From contig NZ_MUIO01000004.1 in assembly GCF_002087235.1 (NCBI RefSeq), forward strand, positions 1 through 64,000: DNA of 64,000 nucleotides, given 5' to 3'. Below the pieces are notes generated by a model. That model worked only from the letters and a program-made list of their open reading frames with translations, searched no databases and was not told the DNA's origin. A program made the position numbers and the translations under genes. The DNA comes from Pseudomonas floridensis (GTDB taxonomy: Bacteria > Pseudomonadota > Gammaproteobacteria > Pseudomonadales > Pseudomonadaceae). Positions 19,898 through 30,575 of the stretch are shown piece after piece (position 1 is the stretch's first letter; each line of letters opens with the position of its first letter).

Positions 19898-20766
19898 TGA
19901 GCAATAAATCACTGATCACCCTCATTGTTGGTGTGGTGCTGGCAGTCATTGCCTGGAACAGCTTCTACATCGTGTCCCAGACCGAGCGTGCGGTGCTGCT
20001 GCAATTCGGTCGTGTGGTACAGGCCGATGTGCAGCCGGGCCTTCATGTGAAGGTTCCATACGTTAACCAGGTGCGCAAGTTCGATGGTCGTCTGCTGACC
20101 CTCGATGCGCCGACTCAGCGTTTCCTGACGCTTGAGAAGAAAGCCGTGATGGTCGACGCCTACGCCAAGTGGCGCGTGAAGGATGCCGAGCGTTTCTACA
20201 CGGCGACTTCCGGTCTGAAGCAGATTGCCGACGAGCGTCTGTCACGGCGTCTGGAGTCCGGCCTGCGTGACCAGTTCGGCAAGCGCACCCTGCACGAAGT
20301 CGTGTCGGGCGAGCGTGACGCGCTGATGGCTGACATCACCGGTTCCCTGAACCGCATGGCCGAGAAGGAACTGGGTATCGAAGTGGTCGACGTCCGCGTC
20401 AAGGCCATCGACCTGCCCAAGGAAGTGAACCGCAGTGTCTTCGAGCGCATGAGCACCGAGCGTGAGCGCGAAGCCCGTGAACACCGCGCCAAGGGCAACG
20501 AACTGGCGGAAGGCATCCGTGCCGACGCCGATCGTCAGCGCCGCGTATTGCTGGCTGAAGCCTATCGCGAGTCTGAAGAGGCGCGTGGTGATGGTGATGC
20601 TCAGGCCGCTGCGATCTACTCCAGGGCCTATGGCCAGGACCAGGAGTTCTACGCGTTCTATCGCAGCCTGCGTGCCTACCGTGAAAGCTTCGCGAACAAG
20701 AGCGACATGCTGGTGCTTGACCCGAACAGCGAATTCTTTCGCTATCTGGAAAAAGCCAAGCCGTAA
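19897..20766 (+). CDS. hflC: FtsH protease modulator HflC
   Basis: Partner of HflK, 289 residues. The N-terminal membrane helix (SLITLIVGVVLAVIAWNSFYIV) is followed by the SPFH domain beginning TERAVLLQFGRV and a long charged coiled coil (ERMSTEREREAREHRAKGNE) typical of prohibitin-type proteins. The 1-base overlap with hflK implies coupled translation and equal amounts of both subunits, as expected for an alternating cage. Confidence 0.95.
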   Translation: MSNKSLITLIVGVVLAVIAWNSFYIVSQTERAVLLQFGRVVQADVQPGLHVKVPYVNQVRKFDGRLLTLDAPTQRFLTLEKKAVMVDAYAKWRVKDAERFYTATSGLKQIADERLSRRLESGLRDQFGKRTLHEVVSGERDALMADITGSLNRMAEKELGIEVVDVRVKAIDLPKEVNRSVFERMSTEREREAREHRAKGNELAEGIRADADRQRRVLLAEAYRESEEARGDGDAQAAAIYSRAYGQDQEFYAFYRSLRAYRESFANKSDMLVLDPNSEFFRYLEKAKP

Positions 20767-20850
20767 GACACGGCTGCAATAAATCACCCGCCGGGCGGCA
20801 AAACTGCCCGGTGGGGTGATCGTACGGTAAAACGTGTGTATCATGCGGCA

Positions 20851-20873
20851 GCCGGGAAATTCCCGGCTTTTTT
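20851..20873 (+). terminator. Rho-independent terminator upstream of hisZ
   Basis: Arms gccgggaa (20851-20858) and ttcccggc (20860-20867) are followed by six T residues (20868-20873). A second imperfect hairpin (about 20785-20820, rich in G/C) lies just before it. Together they should end the hflX-hflKC transcript. Confidence 0.8.
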
Positions 20874-21049
20874 GCGTCTGCACGATTGATTGGCTGTCGC
20901 CTGACTGGCGAATGGCAAGATTTTTCGAGGAAAGTGGTCTGCAAGGCCTGTCTCGGGTGTTTGTCGTGCCCGTCATACAGCGCATCACTTTCTGCTTCAC
21001 TCAAGGCTGGCCTCGAAGCTGGCCGCCCGGATCACAGGGGAATGGCGTA

Positions 21050-22237
21050 ATGGCAACGGTTGACCGCTGGCTGCTACCAGATGGCATCGAAGAAGTACTG
21101 CCGCCGGAAGCGGCGCGTATTGAAGTAGCGCGCCGTCAGGTGTTGGATCTGTTTCAGAGCTGGGGCTATGAGTTCGTCGTCACCCCGCATATCGAGTATC
21201 TGGAGTCCCTGCTGACTGGCGCGGGCTCGGATCTGGATCTGCGCACCTTCAAGGTCATCGATCCGCAATCCGGTCGGCAGATGGGCTTTCGTGCCGACAT
21301 CACGCCACAGGTTGCGCGGATCGATGCCCACACCCTCAAGCGTGAAGGGCCGAGCCGCCTGTGCTATGCGGGCAGTGTTCTGCATGCCCAGCCGCGTGCG
21401 CTGTCATCCTCGCGCAGCCCGATTCAGCTAGGTGCCGAGCTGTACGGTGATGCAAGTCCAAGCAGTGACGTTGAAGTCATCAGCCTGATGCTCGCCATGC
21501 TGCAACTGGCCGATGTGCCGGATGTGCACATGGATCTGGGGCATGTCGGCATTTACCGTGGTCTGGCGCGTGCTGCCGGTCTCTCGGGCGAGGTCGAGCA
21601 ACAGCTGTTCGACGCGCTGCAGCGCAAGGCCATCGACGAAGTCATCGCGCTCACGGCGAACCTGCCGCAAGACCTGGCCGCGATGCTGCGAGCGCTGGTC
21701 GACTTATGTGGTGGTCGCGAAGTGCTGGCTGCGGCCCGTGACCGTCTGGCCGGTGCGCCCGCGCCGGTGCTGGCGGCGCTGGACGATCTGCTGAGCATCG
21801 CTGATCGTCTTGCAGCGCGTTTCCCGCAGTTGCCGCTGTATTTCGATCTCGGTGAGTTGCGCGGCTATCACTACCACACAGGTGTGGTGTTCGCGGTGTT
21901 CGTGCCGGGTGTTGGTCAGTCGATTGCCCAGGGCGGTCGTTATGACGATATCGGTGCCGACTTCGGGCGCGCCCGTCCGGCAACCGGTTTTTCCACTGAC
22001 CTGAAAACCCTGGTCACGCTGGGGCAGGCAGAAATCGTATTACCGTCCGGTGGCATCTGGATGCCGGACAGTACGGATGCGGCACTCTGGCAGTTGGTGT
22101 GCCAGTTGCGCAGCGAAGGTCAGCGTGTGGTTCAGGCCTTGCCTGGGCAGCAGGCGAGCGCCGCGCGTGAAGCCGACTGTGACCGGCAATTGATTCAGCA
22201 TGGCGAGCACTGGCAGGTAATGCCGCTGGCTTCTTGA
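21050..22237 (+). CDS. hisZ: ATP phosphoribosyltransferase regulatory subunit
   Basis: A catalytically inactive histidyl-tRNA synthetase relative of 395 residues. It pairs with short-form HisG to make the first enzyme of histidine synthesis and gives histidine feedback. The class II synthetase core is recognisable ([27 protein letters not shown]), but the anticodon-binding domain of HisS is absent, which separates HisZ from HisS. The start at 21050 ([18 protein letters not shown]) matches the family. purA follows after about 54 bp. Confidence 0.94.
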   Translation: MATVDRWLLPDGIEEVLPPEAARIEVARRQVLDLFQSWGYEFVVTPHIEYLESLLTGAGSDLDLRTFKVIDPQSGRQMGFRADITPQVARIDAHTLKREGPSRLCYAGSVLHAQPRALSSSRSPIQLGAELYGDASPSSDVEVISLMLAMLQLADVPDVHMDLGHVGIYRGLARAAGLSGEVEQQLFDALQRKAIDEVIALTANLPQDLAAMLRALVDLCGGREVLAAARDRLAGAPAPVLAALDDLLSIADRLAARFPQLPLYFDLGELRGYHYHTGVVFAVFVPGVGQSIAQGGRYDDIGADFGRARPATGFSTDLKTLVTLGQAEIVLPSGGIWMPDSTDAALWQLVCQLRSEGQRVVQALPGQQASAAREADCDRQLIQHGEHWQVMPLAS

Positions 22238-22276
22238 GTATTCCTGCCGGCCGCCGCCGGCACCAAGTTTGCGTGA

Positions 22277-23584
<1,308 letters not shown>

Positions 23585-23604
23585 TACGTCAGTAGCTGCA
23601 AAAG

Positions 23605-23630
23605 AAGGGTCGCCATGTGCGGCCCTTTTT
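23605..23630 (+). terminator. Rho-independent terminator after purA
   Basis: Arms aagggtcgc (23605-23613) and gcggccctt (23619-23627, one G-T pair) close a five-base loop and run into a T stretch ending at 23630. Confidence 0.8.
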
Positions 23631-23674
23631 CATGCCTGGCCGTTTTGCTCCGCGATCGTCTTTGCTCGCAGAAC

Positions 23675-23704
23675 CGTGATGCGCATCACGGCACGGCCTT
23701 TGCT
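23675..23704 (+). promoter_or_regulatory. Candidate sigma-54 promoter of the chemoreceptor gene, with overlapping palindrome
   Basis: CGGCACGGCCTTTGCT (23689-23704) matches the sigma-54 consensus TGGCACGNNNNTTGCW at all but the first base, with the required GG-N10-GC spacing. A perfect 16-base palindrome, CGTGATGCGCATCACG (23675-23690), overlaps the edge of the -24 element and could be an operator. Transcription would start near 23715, about 48 bases before the gene. Confidence 0.5.
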
Positions 23705-23763
23705 GAACAACTGACGGGAAAGTGCCATTATTTTATTGGCGCTCAAGGTGGAAGGATTCTCCT

Positions 23764-25698
23764 GTGTCGGCTGTGTTATCGCTTTTGCAAAGTCGTTTGC
23801 TGCGTCCGGTCTTTATAACTCTGGGCGTCGCCCTTTTGGTGCAGGTGGTGGTGGCGGTTGCGCTCACCCGGAGCACGGTCACCGCCCTCGAGGCGGAGCT
23901 TGCCAATCGTCTGGGGGTAGATTCGCAACACGTATCCTCGGAGCTCGAGCGGGCGAGTAGTGAAGTGACATCAAGTCTGGACGCGCTGTCTTCCAGTACG
24001 CGTCAGCGGCTCAGTGCCGGACTGTCGTCGCGCCTCAAGGAAGAGCAGGCGCAACTGCGGGCCACGCTGGAAAAGGACCTCAAGGATTCGGCCACTGACA
24101 TGGCCGAATTGCTGGCGGCAGTCGCGCCGCGCGCCATGTGGGACAACGACACGCCGACACTTTCCGAGTTTGCCCGTCGGGCGCAGCGTAATCCCAACGT
24201 GCTGTTCGTGGTGTATGACGACGCGGCGGGCGAGCACCTGACGCGTTATATGAATCGTGACAACCCGCTGGTCAAAGCGCTTCTCGCCAAAGGGGAGGGC
24301 GAGCGGGCGATGGACAAGATTCTCAGCGCTGCGCGCAATGATGCCTCGGTGTATTACGTCGAGGCCTCAATCAGCCCCAATGGCGTTGAAATCGGCAAGG
24401 TACGCATGGGCGTTTCCACAGCCTCGGTCGAGGAGAATCTCGCGGCGCTGGACAAGCGCTTCGCCACGTTGATTGCCAGTGGTGAGCAATTGGTTTCGGA
24501 CAGTCTGGCGGGGGCTTCCAAAGACAGCTCTGCGGCGTTGCGCACCCGTTTGGAATCGGCGCAGACGGCAGCCACTGCAATGGCCAGCAACACCCGATCT
24601 GCTGTTCAACAGGCGGCACAGGAGTTGCGCTGGAAAATCGGCGTCGGCCTGGCGCTGATCGGCTTGTGCGTCTTGCTGTTGCTAGCCGTTGTGCTGGGTC
24701 GCCGCGTTGTCAGCAAGCTGCACCTGTTGATTGCCGCGCTCAACGACCTGGCCGCAGGCGAGGGTGATCTGACCCGCCGGGTTAAGCTTGCGAGCAATGA
24801 CGAAATCGGCGACATGTCCGCCGCCGTCAACCGGTTCATCGACAAGCTCCAGCCGATAGTCCGCGAGGCGGGCGAAGTCGCGCAACTGACCGGCGTCGAG
24901 ATTGGTGCCATGAGCCAGCGCAACGCGGGGGCCGATGCCGCCGCTGCATTGCAGCGCGATGAGGTGGCAGCCAGTCTTCAAGCATTGGCGCAGATGGCAG
25001 GCGAGGCTCAACAGGAAAGTCAGGTCATGCAGGAGGCGCTGCGTCAGGTCATCGACATCAAGCAGGCGACCGATGAGAACACGCGTACCTCCAATCAGGT
25101 GGGCGGATTGATCGAGGCGCTGGCCGGTCAGGTTGAAACCGGCGCTCACGTCATCGAACGTCTGGCACAGCAAAGCCAGCAGATCGAAGTCGTGCTGGAA
25201 GTCATTCACGGCATTGCTGAACAGACCAACCTGCTGGCGCTCAACGCCGCCATCGAGGCGGCCCGAGCGGGCGAGACAGGTCGTGGCTTTGCGGTGGTCG
25301 CCGACGAGGTTCGTGCCTTGGCCAGCAAGACCCGGAGTTCGACTGGCGATATTCAAGCGCACATCACCAAATTGCAGGCAGGCGCCAAAGAGGCCGTCGC
25401 GACCATCGGTCTTGCCGGGCGTCAGGCCAAGGAAGGTCTGGCAGTGCTGCGTGACAGTGCTCGCCTGCAGCAAAGGGTACAGACGTCAGTCGAGCAGGTT
25501 CATGCGGCCATCGGTCTGGCCACCCGCGCAGCTGAACATCAGGCACAGGGCGCGCAAGCAGTGAGAGGGCGTGTTGAGGTGATTCACGCCCAAGCCGAAA
25601 AGGCGGCTCAGGCAGTAGTTGAGACGACAGCAAGTGGCCGGACGCTGGACGCGTTGTCGGTGCGGTTGAGGGCGAGTCTGGGGCAGTTCAGGGCGTGA
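23764..25698 (+). CDS. Methyl-accepting chemotaxis protein
   Basis: Chemoreceptor of 644 residues from a GTG at 23764, chosen because ggtggaagga lies 8-10 bases upstream. One membrane helix near residues 12-35 and a second near 291-312 enclose a periplasmic sensor of about 250 residues. That sensor is mostly helical and I cannot name a ligand family. A HAMP domain follows, then the cytoplasmic coiled coil, whose CheA/CheW-binding tip reads [19 protein letters not shown] (about 486-504). There is no obvious C-terminal CheR-binding pentapeptide. It stands alone between terminators. Confidence 0.9.
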   Translation: MSAVLSLLQSRLLRPVFITLGVALLVQVVVAVALTRSTVTALEAELANRLGVDSQHVSSELERASSEVTSSLDALSSSTRQRLSAGLSSRLKEEQAQLRATLEKDLKDSATDMAELLAAVAPRAMWDNDTPTLSEFARRAQRNPNVLFVVYDDAAGEHLTRYMNRDNPLVKALLAKGEGERAMDKILSAARNDASVYYVEASISPNGVEIGKVRMGVSTASVEENLAALDKRFATLIASGEQLVSDSLAGASKDSSAALRTRLESAQTAATAMASNTRSAVQQAAQELRWKIGVGLALIGLCVLLLLAVVLGRRVVSKLHLLIAALNDLAAGEGDLTRRVKLASNDEIGDMSAAVNRFIDKLQPIVREAGEVAQLTGVEIGAMSQRNAGADAAAALQRDEVAASLQALAQMAGEAQQESQVMQEALRQVIDIKQATDENTRTSNQVGGLIEALAGQVETGAHVIERLAQQSQQIEVVLEVIHGIAEQTNLLALNAAIEAARAGETGRGFAVVADEVRALASKTRSSTGDIQAHITKLQAGAKEAVATIGLAGRQAKEGLAVLRDSARLQQRVQTSVEQVHAAIGLATRAAEHQAQGAQAVRGRVEVIHAQAEKAAQAVVETTASGRTLDALSVRLRASLGQFRA

Positions 25699-25826
25699 TG
25701 GGATCGCGTTGGCTGGAGGCTGGCTGATCACGTATCTGTCAGCGTTTTCTAAGCCTGCCGTGAAGGCAGTCTGTAACCGGTGAGGTTACCGCTTTGTACG
25801 GGCGAATAATTTGAATATTTCAAATA

Positions 25827-25855
25827 AAAAAACCGAGCCATTGGCTCGGTTTTTT
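25827..25855 (-). terminator. Terminator of the first tRNA-Leu gene (bidirectional)
   Basis: A hairpin with arms around aaccgagcca and its complement (about 25831-25850) is flanked by A-rich and T-rich runs on both sides. It lies just downstream of the minus-strand tRNA at 25861-25947 and also follows the chemoreceptor gene. Confidence 0.85.
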
Positions 25856-25860
25856 GAATA

Positions 25861-25947
25861 TGGTGCCCAGAAGAAGACTCGAACTTCCACGACCTTGCGG
25901 TCACCAGCACCTGAAGCTGGCGTGTCTACCAATTTCACCATCTGGGC
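25861..25947 (-). tRNA. tRNA-Leu (anticodon CAG), copy 1
   Basis: Read on the minus strand, the gene begins GCCCAGATGGTGAAATTGG and folds as a class II tRNA with a long variable arm. The anticodon stem CCAGC holds the loop TTCAGGT, so the anticodon is CAG and reads CUG, the commonest leucine codon in GC-rich pseudomonads. The acceptor arms GCCCAG/CTGGGC pair and the 3' CCA is encoded (25861-25863). The length is 87 bases. It is identical to the copy at 26109-26195. Confidence 0.96.
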
Positions 25948-25980
25948 AGATCAGCGACGTCTCCGTTGCTGATGGGGCGC

Positions 25981-26008
25981 ACTATACGGCGATCGTTTTG
26001 TTCTGTAA
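25981..26008 (-). promoter_or_regulatory. Promoter of tRNA-Leu copy 1
   Basis: On the minus strand, TTACAG (26003-26008) and TATAGT (25981-25986) are separated by 16 bases. The -10 is followed by GCGCCCC, a GC-rich discriminator typical of stringently controlled stable-RNA promoters. The second copy has the same elements. Confidence 0.7.
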
Positions 26009-26045
26009 ACCCCTGTTTTGATTTGATAATCAAAACCCTGGAATG

Positions 26046-26071
26046 CAAAAACCCGCTTGCGCGGGTTTTTG
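26046..26071 (-). terminator. Terminator of tRNA-Leu copy 2
   Basis: Perfect 11-base arms caaaaacccgc (26046-26056) and gcgggtttttg (26061-26071) close a four-base loop. On the minus strand the hairpin ends in a T-run, just downstream of the second tRNA. Confidence 0.85.
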
Positions 26072-26108
26072 TGAAGCATCAACCTGTTGTAGGCTTATGC
26101 TTTGAATA

Positions 26109-26195
26109 TGGTGCCCAGAAGAAGACTCGAACTTCCACGACCTTGCGGTCACCAGCACCTGAAGCTGGCGTGTCTACCAATTTCACCATCTGGGC
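26109..26195 (-). tRNA. tRNA-Leu (anticodon CAG), copy 2
   Basis: Identical over all 87 bases to the tRNA at 25861-25947, with the same CAG anticodon and encoded CCA. It lies 161 bp further from the chemoreceptor and is separated from copy 1 by its own terminator and by the promoter of copy 1, so the two are independent units rather than one transcript. Confidence 0.96.
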
Positions 26196-26228
26196 AAATC
26201 TTCAGGCATCAACCTGTCGATGGCGCGC

Positions 26229-26256
26229 ACTATACGGAGCCTCTTTTGGGCTGTAA
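26229..26256 (-). promoter_or_regulatory. Promoter of tRNA-Leu copy 2
   Basis: Same architecture as for copy 1 on the minus strand: TTACAG (26251-26256), 16-base spacer, TATAGT (26229-26234) and a GC-rich discriminator (GCGCGCC). Confidence 0.7.
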
Positions 26257-26418
26257 AGCCCGTCAGTGAAAAAAACTCCAAAAAATTCGCCAGCGGTGTG
26301 GATCGGGTGTTTCAGGGCAGATCGAGGCGTTCCGGATGAGTTGTTTGAGCGTGAAATTTCCCGTTTCATAAGGTCTATGCCAAACTAACCCGCATATATA
26401 CAAGGTGAAAACTATCTA

Positions 26419-29052
26419 ATGGCCGATTGGCAGTCCCTCGATCCCGAGGCCGCTCGTGAAGCGGAAAAATACGAAAACCCTATTCCCAGCCGTGAGCTGA
26501 TCCTTCAGCACCTCGCCGAGCGTGGTTCGCCGGCAAGTCGCGAGCAACTGGTCGAAGAGTTCGGCCTGACCACCGAAGATCAGTTCGAGGCTCTGCGTCG
26601 TCGCCTTCGTGCGATGGAGCGCGATGCTCAATTGATCTATACCCGACGCGGCACCTATGCCCCAGTGGACAAGCTCGACTTGATCCTCGGCCGCATTTCC
26701 GGTCACCGCGACGGTTTTGGCTTTCTGGTCCCCGATGACGGTTCCGACGACCTGTTCATGAGTCCGGCGCAGATGCGTCTGGTGTTCGACGGCGACCGTG
26801 CGCTGGCGCGCGTTTCCGGTCTGGATCGCCGTGGGCGTCGTGAAGGCGTGATCGTCGAAGTCATCTCGCGTGGTCACGAAACCATCGTGGGTCGCTATTT
26901 CGAAGAAAGCGGCATCGGGTTCGTGATTCCCGACAACCCGAAGATTCAGCAGGAAGTGCTGGTGACGCCGGGTCGTAATAACAACGCGAAGATCGGTCAG
27001 TTCGTCGAGGTGAAGATCACTCACTGGCCAACGCCGCGCTTCCAGCCGCAAGGTGACGTGGTTGAAGTGGTGGGCAACTACATGGCGCCCGGCATGGAAA
27101 TCGATGTCGCGCTGCGCACTTACGACATCCCCCACGTTTGGCCTGAAGCCGTGCTCAAGGAAGCAGCGAAGCTCAAGCCGGAAGTCGAGGACAAGGACAA
27201 GGAAAACCGCGTCGATCTGCGTCATCTGCCGTTCGTTACTATCGACGGTGAAGATGCTCGCGACTTCGACGATGCGGTCTACTGCGAAGCCAGGCCCGGC
27301 AAGCTGCGCCTGTTCTCGGGCGGCTGGAAGCTCTACGTGGCGATTGCCGACGTATCGAGTTACGTGAAGATCGGTTCGGCGCTTGACGCGGAATCCCAGG
27401 TGCGTGGCAACTCGGTGTACTTCCCCGAGCGCGTCGTGCCGATGCTGCCTGAGCAGTTGTCCAACGGTCTGTGCTCGCTGAATCCGCATGTCGATCGTCT
27501 GGCCATGGTGTGCGAAATGACCATCTCCAAGACTGGCGAGATGACGGATTACGTATTCTATGAAGCGGTCATTCACTCTCACGCTCGCCTGACCTACAAC
27601 AAGGTCAGCACGATTCTCGAACAGCCGAAAACCGCAGAAGCCAAGAGTCTGCGTGGTGAATACGGCGACGTGGTTCCGCACCTCAAGCAGCTTTATGCGC
27701 TGTACAAAGTGCTGTTGGGCGCACGTCATGTGCGCGGTGCCATCGACTTCGAAACGCAGGAAACCCGGATCATCTTCGGTTCCGAGCGCAAGATTGCCGA
27801 GATTCGTCCGACCACTCGCAACGACGCTCACAAGCTGATCGAAGAGTGCATGCTGGCGGCCAACGTTGCCACGGCCGAGTTCCTGAAGAAGCACGAAATT
27901 CCAGCGCTGTACCGCGTGCACGATGGTCCGCCGCCAGAGCGCCTGGAAAAGCTGCGCGCGTTCCTGGGTGAGCTGGGTCTGTCCTTGCACAAAGGCAAGG
28001 AAGGGCCGACGCCGAAGGATTATCAAGCGCTGCTTGAGACCGTTCGCGACCGTCCTGACTATCACCTTATCCAGACCGTGATGTTGCGTTCGTTGAGTCA
28101 GGCGGTCTACAGCTCCGACAACAACGGCCACTTCGGTCTGAACTACGAAGCGTACACGCACTTCACCTCGCCGATTCGTCGTTACCCGGATCTGCTGACC
28201 CACCGTGCGATCCGCAGCGTGATCCGTTCCAGGCAGGATACGCCGCACGTGCGTCGTGCCGGTGCGGCGAGCATTCCGAAAGCGCGCATCTATCCGTACG
28301 ACGAAGCGTTGCTGGAACAGTTGGGCGAGCAATGCTCGATGAGTGAGCGCCGTGCCGACGAGGCCACCCGCGACGTCGTCAACTGGCTGAAATGCGAGTA
28401 CATGAAAGACCGCGTAGGCGAGTCGTTCCCGGGCGTGATCACCGCCGTGACCGGCTTTGGTCTGTTCGTCGAACTGACTGATATCTACGTGGAAGGTTTG
28501 GTGCATGTCACGGCGTTGCCCGGCGACTACTACCATTTCGATCCGCTGCATCATCGTCTGGCAGGCGAGCGTACCGGTCGCAATTTCCGCTTGGGTGACA
28601 CTGTGGAAGTGCGCGTCATGCGTGTCGATCTGGATGAGCGCAAGATCGACTTCGAAATTTCCGAGAAGTCTGCCGCGACAACATCGGCACCAGGTCGCAA
28701 GCGCCGTGGTCAGGAAACTGCAGCACCGGCGAGCACTGAAAAGGAAAAGGCTCCGGCCAAGTCCGGTCGTCGTACTGCGGCGACCAAAGAAGCGCCGGTC
28801 GAAGCTTATCGGCCGAGCGACGCTGCGGCGAAAAACGCAGAAGTGCGCAAGAGTCGTGAAATGAAGAAAGCCCTGCTGGCTGAAGCAAAGGGTGGTAGCA
28901 AGGCATCGTCGGGAAAGTCTGACAGGCCCGCTTCGGGCTCTGCGCCATCCTCCGGCAAAACCAGTAAACATCGCAAAGGTGGCTCGTCGAAAACGGGCGC
29001 CGCGTCATCGTCCAAAAGCGGTAGCGTTCGTAAACCCAAGGCCAAGTCATGA
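26419..29052 (+). CDS. rnr: Ribonuclease R
   Basis: Processive 3'-5' exoribonuclease that degrades structured RNA and takes part in rRNA quality control and tmRNA-linked decay. The 877-residue protein has an N-terminal winged-helix region (~20-85), cold-shock domains, and an RNB catalytic domain with DGEDARDFDDAVY (about 276-288) holding the metal-binding aspartates. An S1 domain (about 657-747) precedes a long Lys/Ser-rich basic tail of about 130 residues that probably aids substrate binding. It overlaps rlmB by 4 bp. Confidence 0.96.
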   Translation: MADWQSLDPEAAREAEKYENPIPSRELILQHLAERGSPASREQLVEEFGLTTEDQFEALRRRLRAMERDAQLIYTRRGTYAPVDKLDLILGRISGHRDGFGFLVPDDGSDDLFMSPAQMRLVFDGDRALARVSGLDRRGRREGVIVEVISRGHETIVGRYFEESGIGFVIPDNPKIQQEVLVTPGRNNNAKIGQFVEVKITHWPTPRFQPQGDVVEVVGNYMAPGMEIDVALRTYDIPHVWPEAVLKEAAKLKPEVEDKDKENRVDLRHLPFVTIDGEDARDFDDAVYCEARPGKLRLFSGGWKLYVAIADVSSYVKIGSALDAESQVRGNSVYFPERVVPMLPEQLSNGLCSLNPHVDRLAMVCEMTISKTGEMTDYVFYEAVIHSHARLTYNKVSTILEQPKTAEAKSLRGEYGDVVPHLKQLYALYKVLLGARHVRGAIDFETQETRIIFGSERKIAEIRPTTRNDAHKLIEECMLAANVATAEFLKKHEIPALYRVHDGPPPERLEKLRAFLGELGLSLHKGKEGPTPKDYQALLETVRDRPDYHLIQTVMLRSLSQAVYSSDNNGHFGLNYEAYTHFTSPIRRYPDLLTHRAIRSVIRSRQDTPHVRRAGAASIPKARIYPYDEALLEQLGEQCSMSERRADEATRDVVNWLKCEYMKDRVGESFPGVITAVTGFGLFVELTDIYVEGLVHVTALPGDYYHFDPLHHRLAGERTGRNFRLGDTVEVRVMRVDLDERKIDFEISEKSAATTSAPGRKRRGQETAAPASTEKEKAPAKSGRRTAATKEAPVEAYRPSDAAAKNAEVRKSREMKKALLAEAKGGSKASSGKSDRPASGSAPSSGKTSKHRKGGSSKTGAASSSKSGSVRKPKAKS

Positions 29053-29810
29053 GTCAGCTGGAAAAAATCTACGGCGTGCATGCCGTGGAATCTTTGCTTC
29101 GTCATCACCCGAAGCGCGTCAAGCACATCTGGCTGGCGGAGGGTCGTAACGACCCGCGCGTTCAAGTGTTGGTCGAGCTGGCGAGCGAGAATCGCGTCAC
29201 CATCGGCCAGGCCGAGCGTCGCGAAATGGATGCATGGGTCGAAGGTGTGCATCAGGGAGTCGTCGCTGATGTTAGTCCGAGCCAAGTCTGGGGTGAGGCG
29301 ATGCTCGATGAGCTGCTCGATCGCACCGAGGGCCCGCCTCTGCTGCTGGTACTTGACGGTGTGACCGACCCGCACAACCTGGGTGCGTGCTTGCGTACGG
29401 CCGATGCCGCTGGTGCGTTAGCCGTTATCGTGCCCAAGGACAAGTCTGCAACGTTGACGCCTGCTGTGCGAAAAGTGGCGTGCGGTGCTGCGGAAGTGAT
29501 TCCGTTGGTGGCGGTGACGAATCTGGCACGTACGCTGGAAAAGCTTCAGCAGCGTGGTCTGTGGGTTGTAGGCACGGCGGGGGAGGCTGAGCAGGAACTC
29601 TATCAGCAGGACCTGACCGGCCCGACGATCATCATCATGGGCGCGGAAGGCAAAGGCATGCGTCGCCTGACCCGTGAGCACTGTGATTATCTGGTGCGCC
29701 TGCCCATGGCCGGTAGTGTCAGCAGCCTGAACGTCTCGGTGGCAACCGGCGTTTGCCTGTTCGAAGCGCTGCGTCAGCGCAGCGTCAAGGCGACCGGCAA
29801 GAAAGGCTGA
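29049..29810 (+). CDS. rlmB: 23S rRNA (guanosine-2'-O-)-methyltransferase RlmB
   Basis: SPOUT-family enzyme that 2'-O-methylates G2251 in the peptidyl-transferase P loop of 23S rRNA. The protein has 253 residues. The N-terminal domain (~1-75) binds RNA. The C-terminal knot domain has DGVTDPHNLGACLRTADAAG (motif 1), IIIMGAEGKGMRRLT (motif 2) and the LPMAGSVSSLNVSVATGVCLFE motif 3 that forms the SAM-binding knot. The ATGA overlap with rnr indicates co-translation, as in E. coli. Confidence 0.96.
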   Translation: MSQLEKIYGVHAVESLLRHHPKRVKHIWLAEGRNDPRVQVLVELASENRVTIGQAERREMDAWVEGVHQGVVADVSPSQVWGEAMLDELLDRTEGPPLLLVLDGVTDPHNLGACLRTADAAGALAVIVPKDKSATLTPAVRKVACGAAEVIPLVAVTNLARTLEKLQQRGLWVVGTAGEAEQELYQQDLTGPTIIIMGAEGKGMRRLTREHCDYLVRLPMAGSVSSLNVSVATGVCLFEALRQRSVKATGKKG

Positions 29811-29974
29811 GCCACTTGGCCGGCGTGCCCGCAAATAGCTGAATTTCAGTCGCTGATTATCTGGCGGATGTATCGGGTTATTTGTGAGCACGCTCATTGC
29901 CGCGTCCAGCGCTCGGCTTGCCCCGGCGATCCTCTCGGGTGCTGTGCGTCCTGCTCAAATAATCACCAATTACC

Positions 29975-30003
29975 TTGCGCCTCCCCGGACCCTTCTCTAC
30001 AAT
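29975..30003 (+). promoter_or_regulatory. Promoter of the rpsF operon
   Basis: TTGCGC (29975-29980), a 17-base spacer and TACAAT (29998-30003) fit a sigma-70 promoter. The following bases (tgcgcccc) are GC-rich, as at growth-rate controlled ribosomal promoters. It would leave a leader of about 110 bases before rpsF. Confidence 0.6.
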
Positions 30004-30074
30004 TGCGCCCCTTGCTGTCATGGCAGGCGCGCATGTGCCTGTCCCTGAGCAAGACCAACAGTGTCATTCACTCC

Positions 30075-30105
30075 TTGTCTGACCGCTTTCGGCGGCAGGC
30101 TACAA
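30075..30105 (+). ncRNA. Candidate S6:S18 autoregulatory leader
   Basis: Just before the rpsF ribosome-binding site, nested pairings can form: TTGT (30075-30078) with ACAA (30102-30105), CTG (30079-30081) with CAG (30096-30098), and CCG (30083-30085) with CGG (30090-30092). A hairpin with a conserved CCG that mimics the S18 site of 16S rRNA is the known rpsF leader in other bacteria. The match here is by shape only. Confidence 0.4.
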
Positions 30106-30121
30106 CCCGTAAGGAGCATTC

Positions 30122-30547
30122 ATGCGTCATTACGAAATTATCTTTTTGGTCCACCCGGATCAAAGCGAGCAAGTCGGCGGCATGGTAGAGCGTTACACCA
30201 AGCTGATCGAAGAAGACGGCGGCAAAATCCACCGTCTGGAAGATTGGGGCCGTCGTCAACTGGCTTACGCAATCAACAATGTTCACAAGGCTCACTACGT
30301 GATGCTGAACGTTGAGTGCTCTGGCAAGGCTCTGGCCGAGCTGGAAGACAACTTCCGTTACAACGATGCTGTGATCCGTAACCTGGTCATCCGTCGCGAC
30401 GAAGCCGTTACCGGCCAGTCCGAGATGCTCAAGGCTGAAGAAAACCGCAGTGAGCGCCGTGAGCGTCGTGACCGTCCTGAGCACTCCGACAGCGCCGATG
30501 GCGATGACGGCGACAACAGTGACGTTAGCGATAACGCTGACGAGTAA
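30122..30547 (+). CDS. rpsF: 30S ribosomal protein S6
   Basis: Small-subunit platform protein that binds 16S rRNA as a heterodimer with S18. The 141 residues comprise the ferredoxin-like S6 fold ([18 protein letters not shown] to about residue 100) and a long acidic tail rich in Asp, Glu and Ser that ends NADE. In E. coli similar tails receive extra glutamates from RimK; whether that happens here is not visible. A strong ribosome site (taaggag) precedes the ATG. It is the first gene of the rpsF-rpsR-DUF2232-rplI cluster. Confidence 0.97.
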   Translation: MRHYEIIFLVHPDQSEQVGGMVERYTKLIEEDGGKIHRLEDWGRRQLAYAINNVHKAHYVMLNVECSGKALAELEDNFRYNDAVIRNLVIRRDEAVTGQSEMLKAEENRSERRERRDRPEHSDSADGDDGDNSDVSDNADE

Positions 30548-30575
30548 TCCACGGACCTTTTGAGGAGCCAATTAC

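Larger units (their letters stand above)
25853..26196. repeat. Direct repeat of about 96 bp covering both tRNA-Leu genes
   Basis: Bases 25853-25948 and 26101-26196 are identical, from tttgaata through the tRNA to the base after its 5' end. Sequence between and beyond the repeats differs except for the promoter elements. The pair is a tandem duplication in which flanks have diverged while tRNA identity was kept. Confidence 0.85.

Noticed and set aside
26416..28971. Minus-strand frame of 851 codons across rnr
   Set aside because: Antisense to RNase R, no domain recognised, and produced by strong codon bias.
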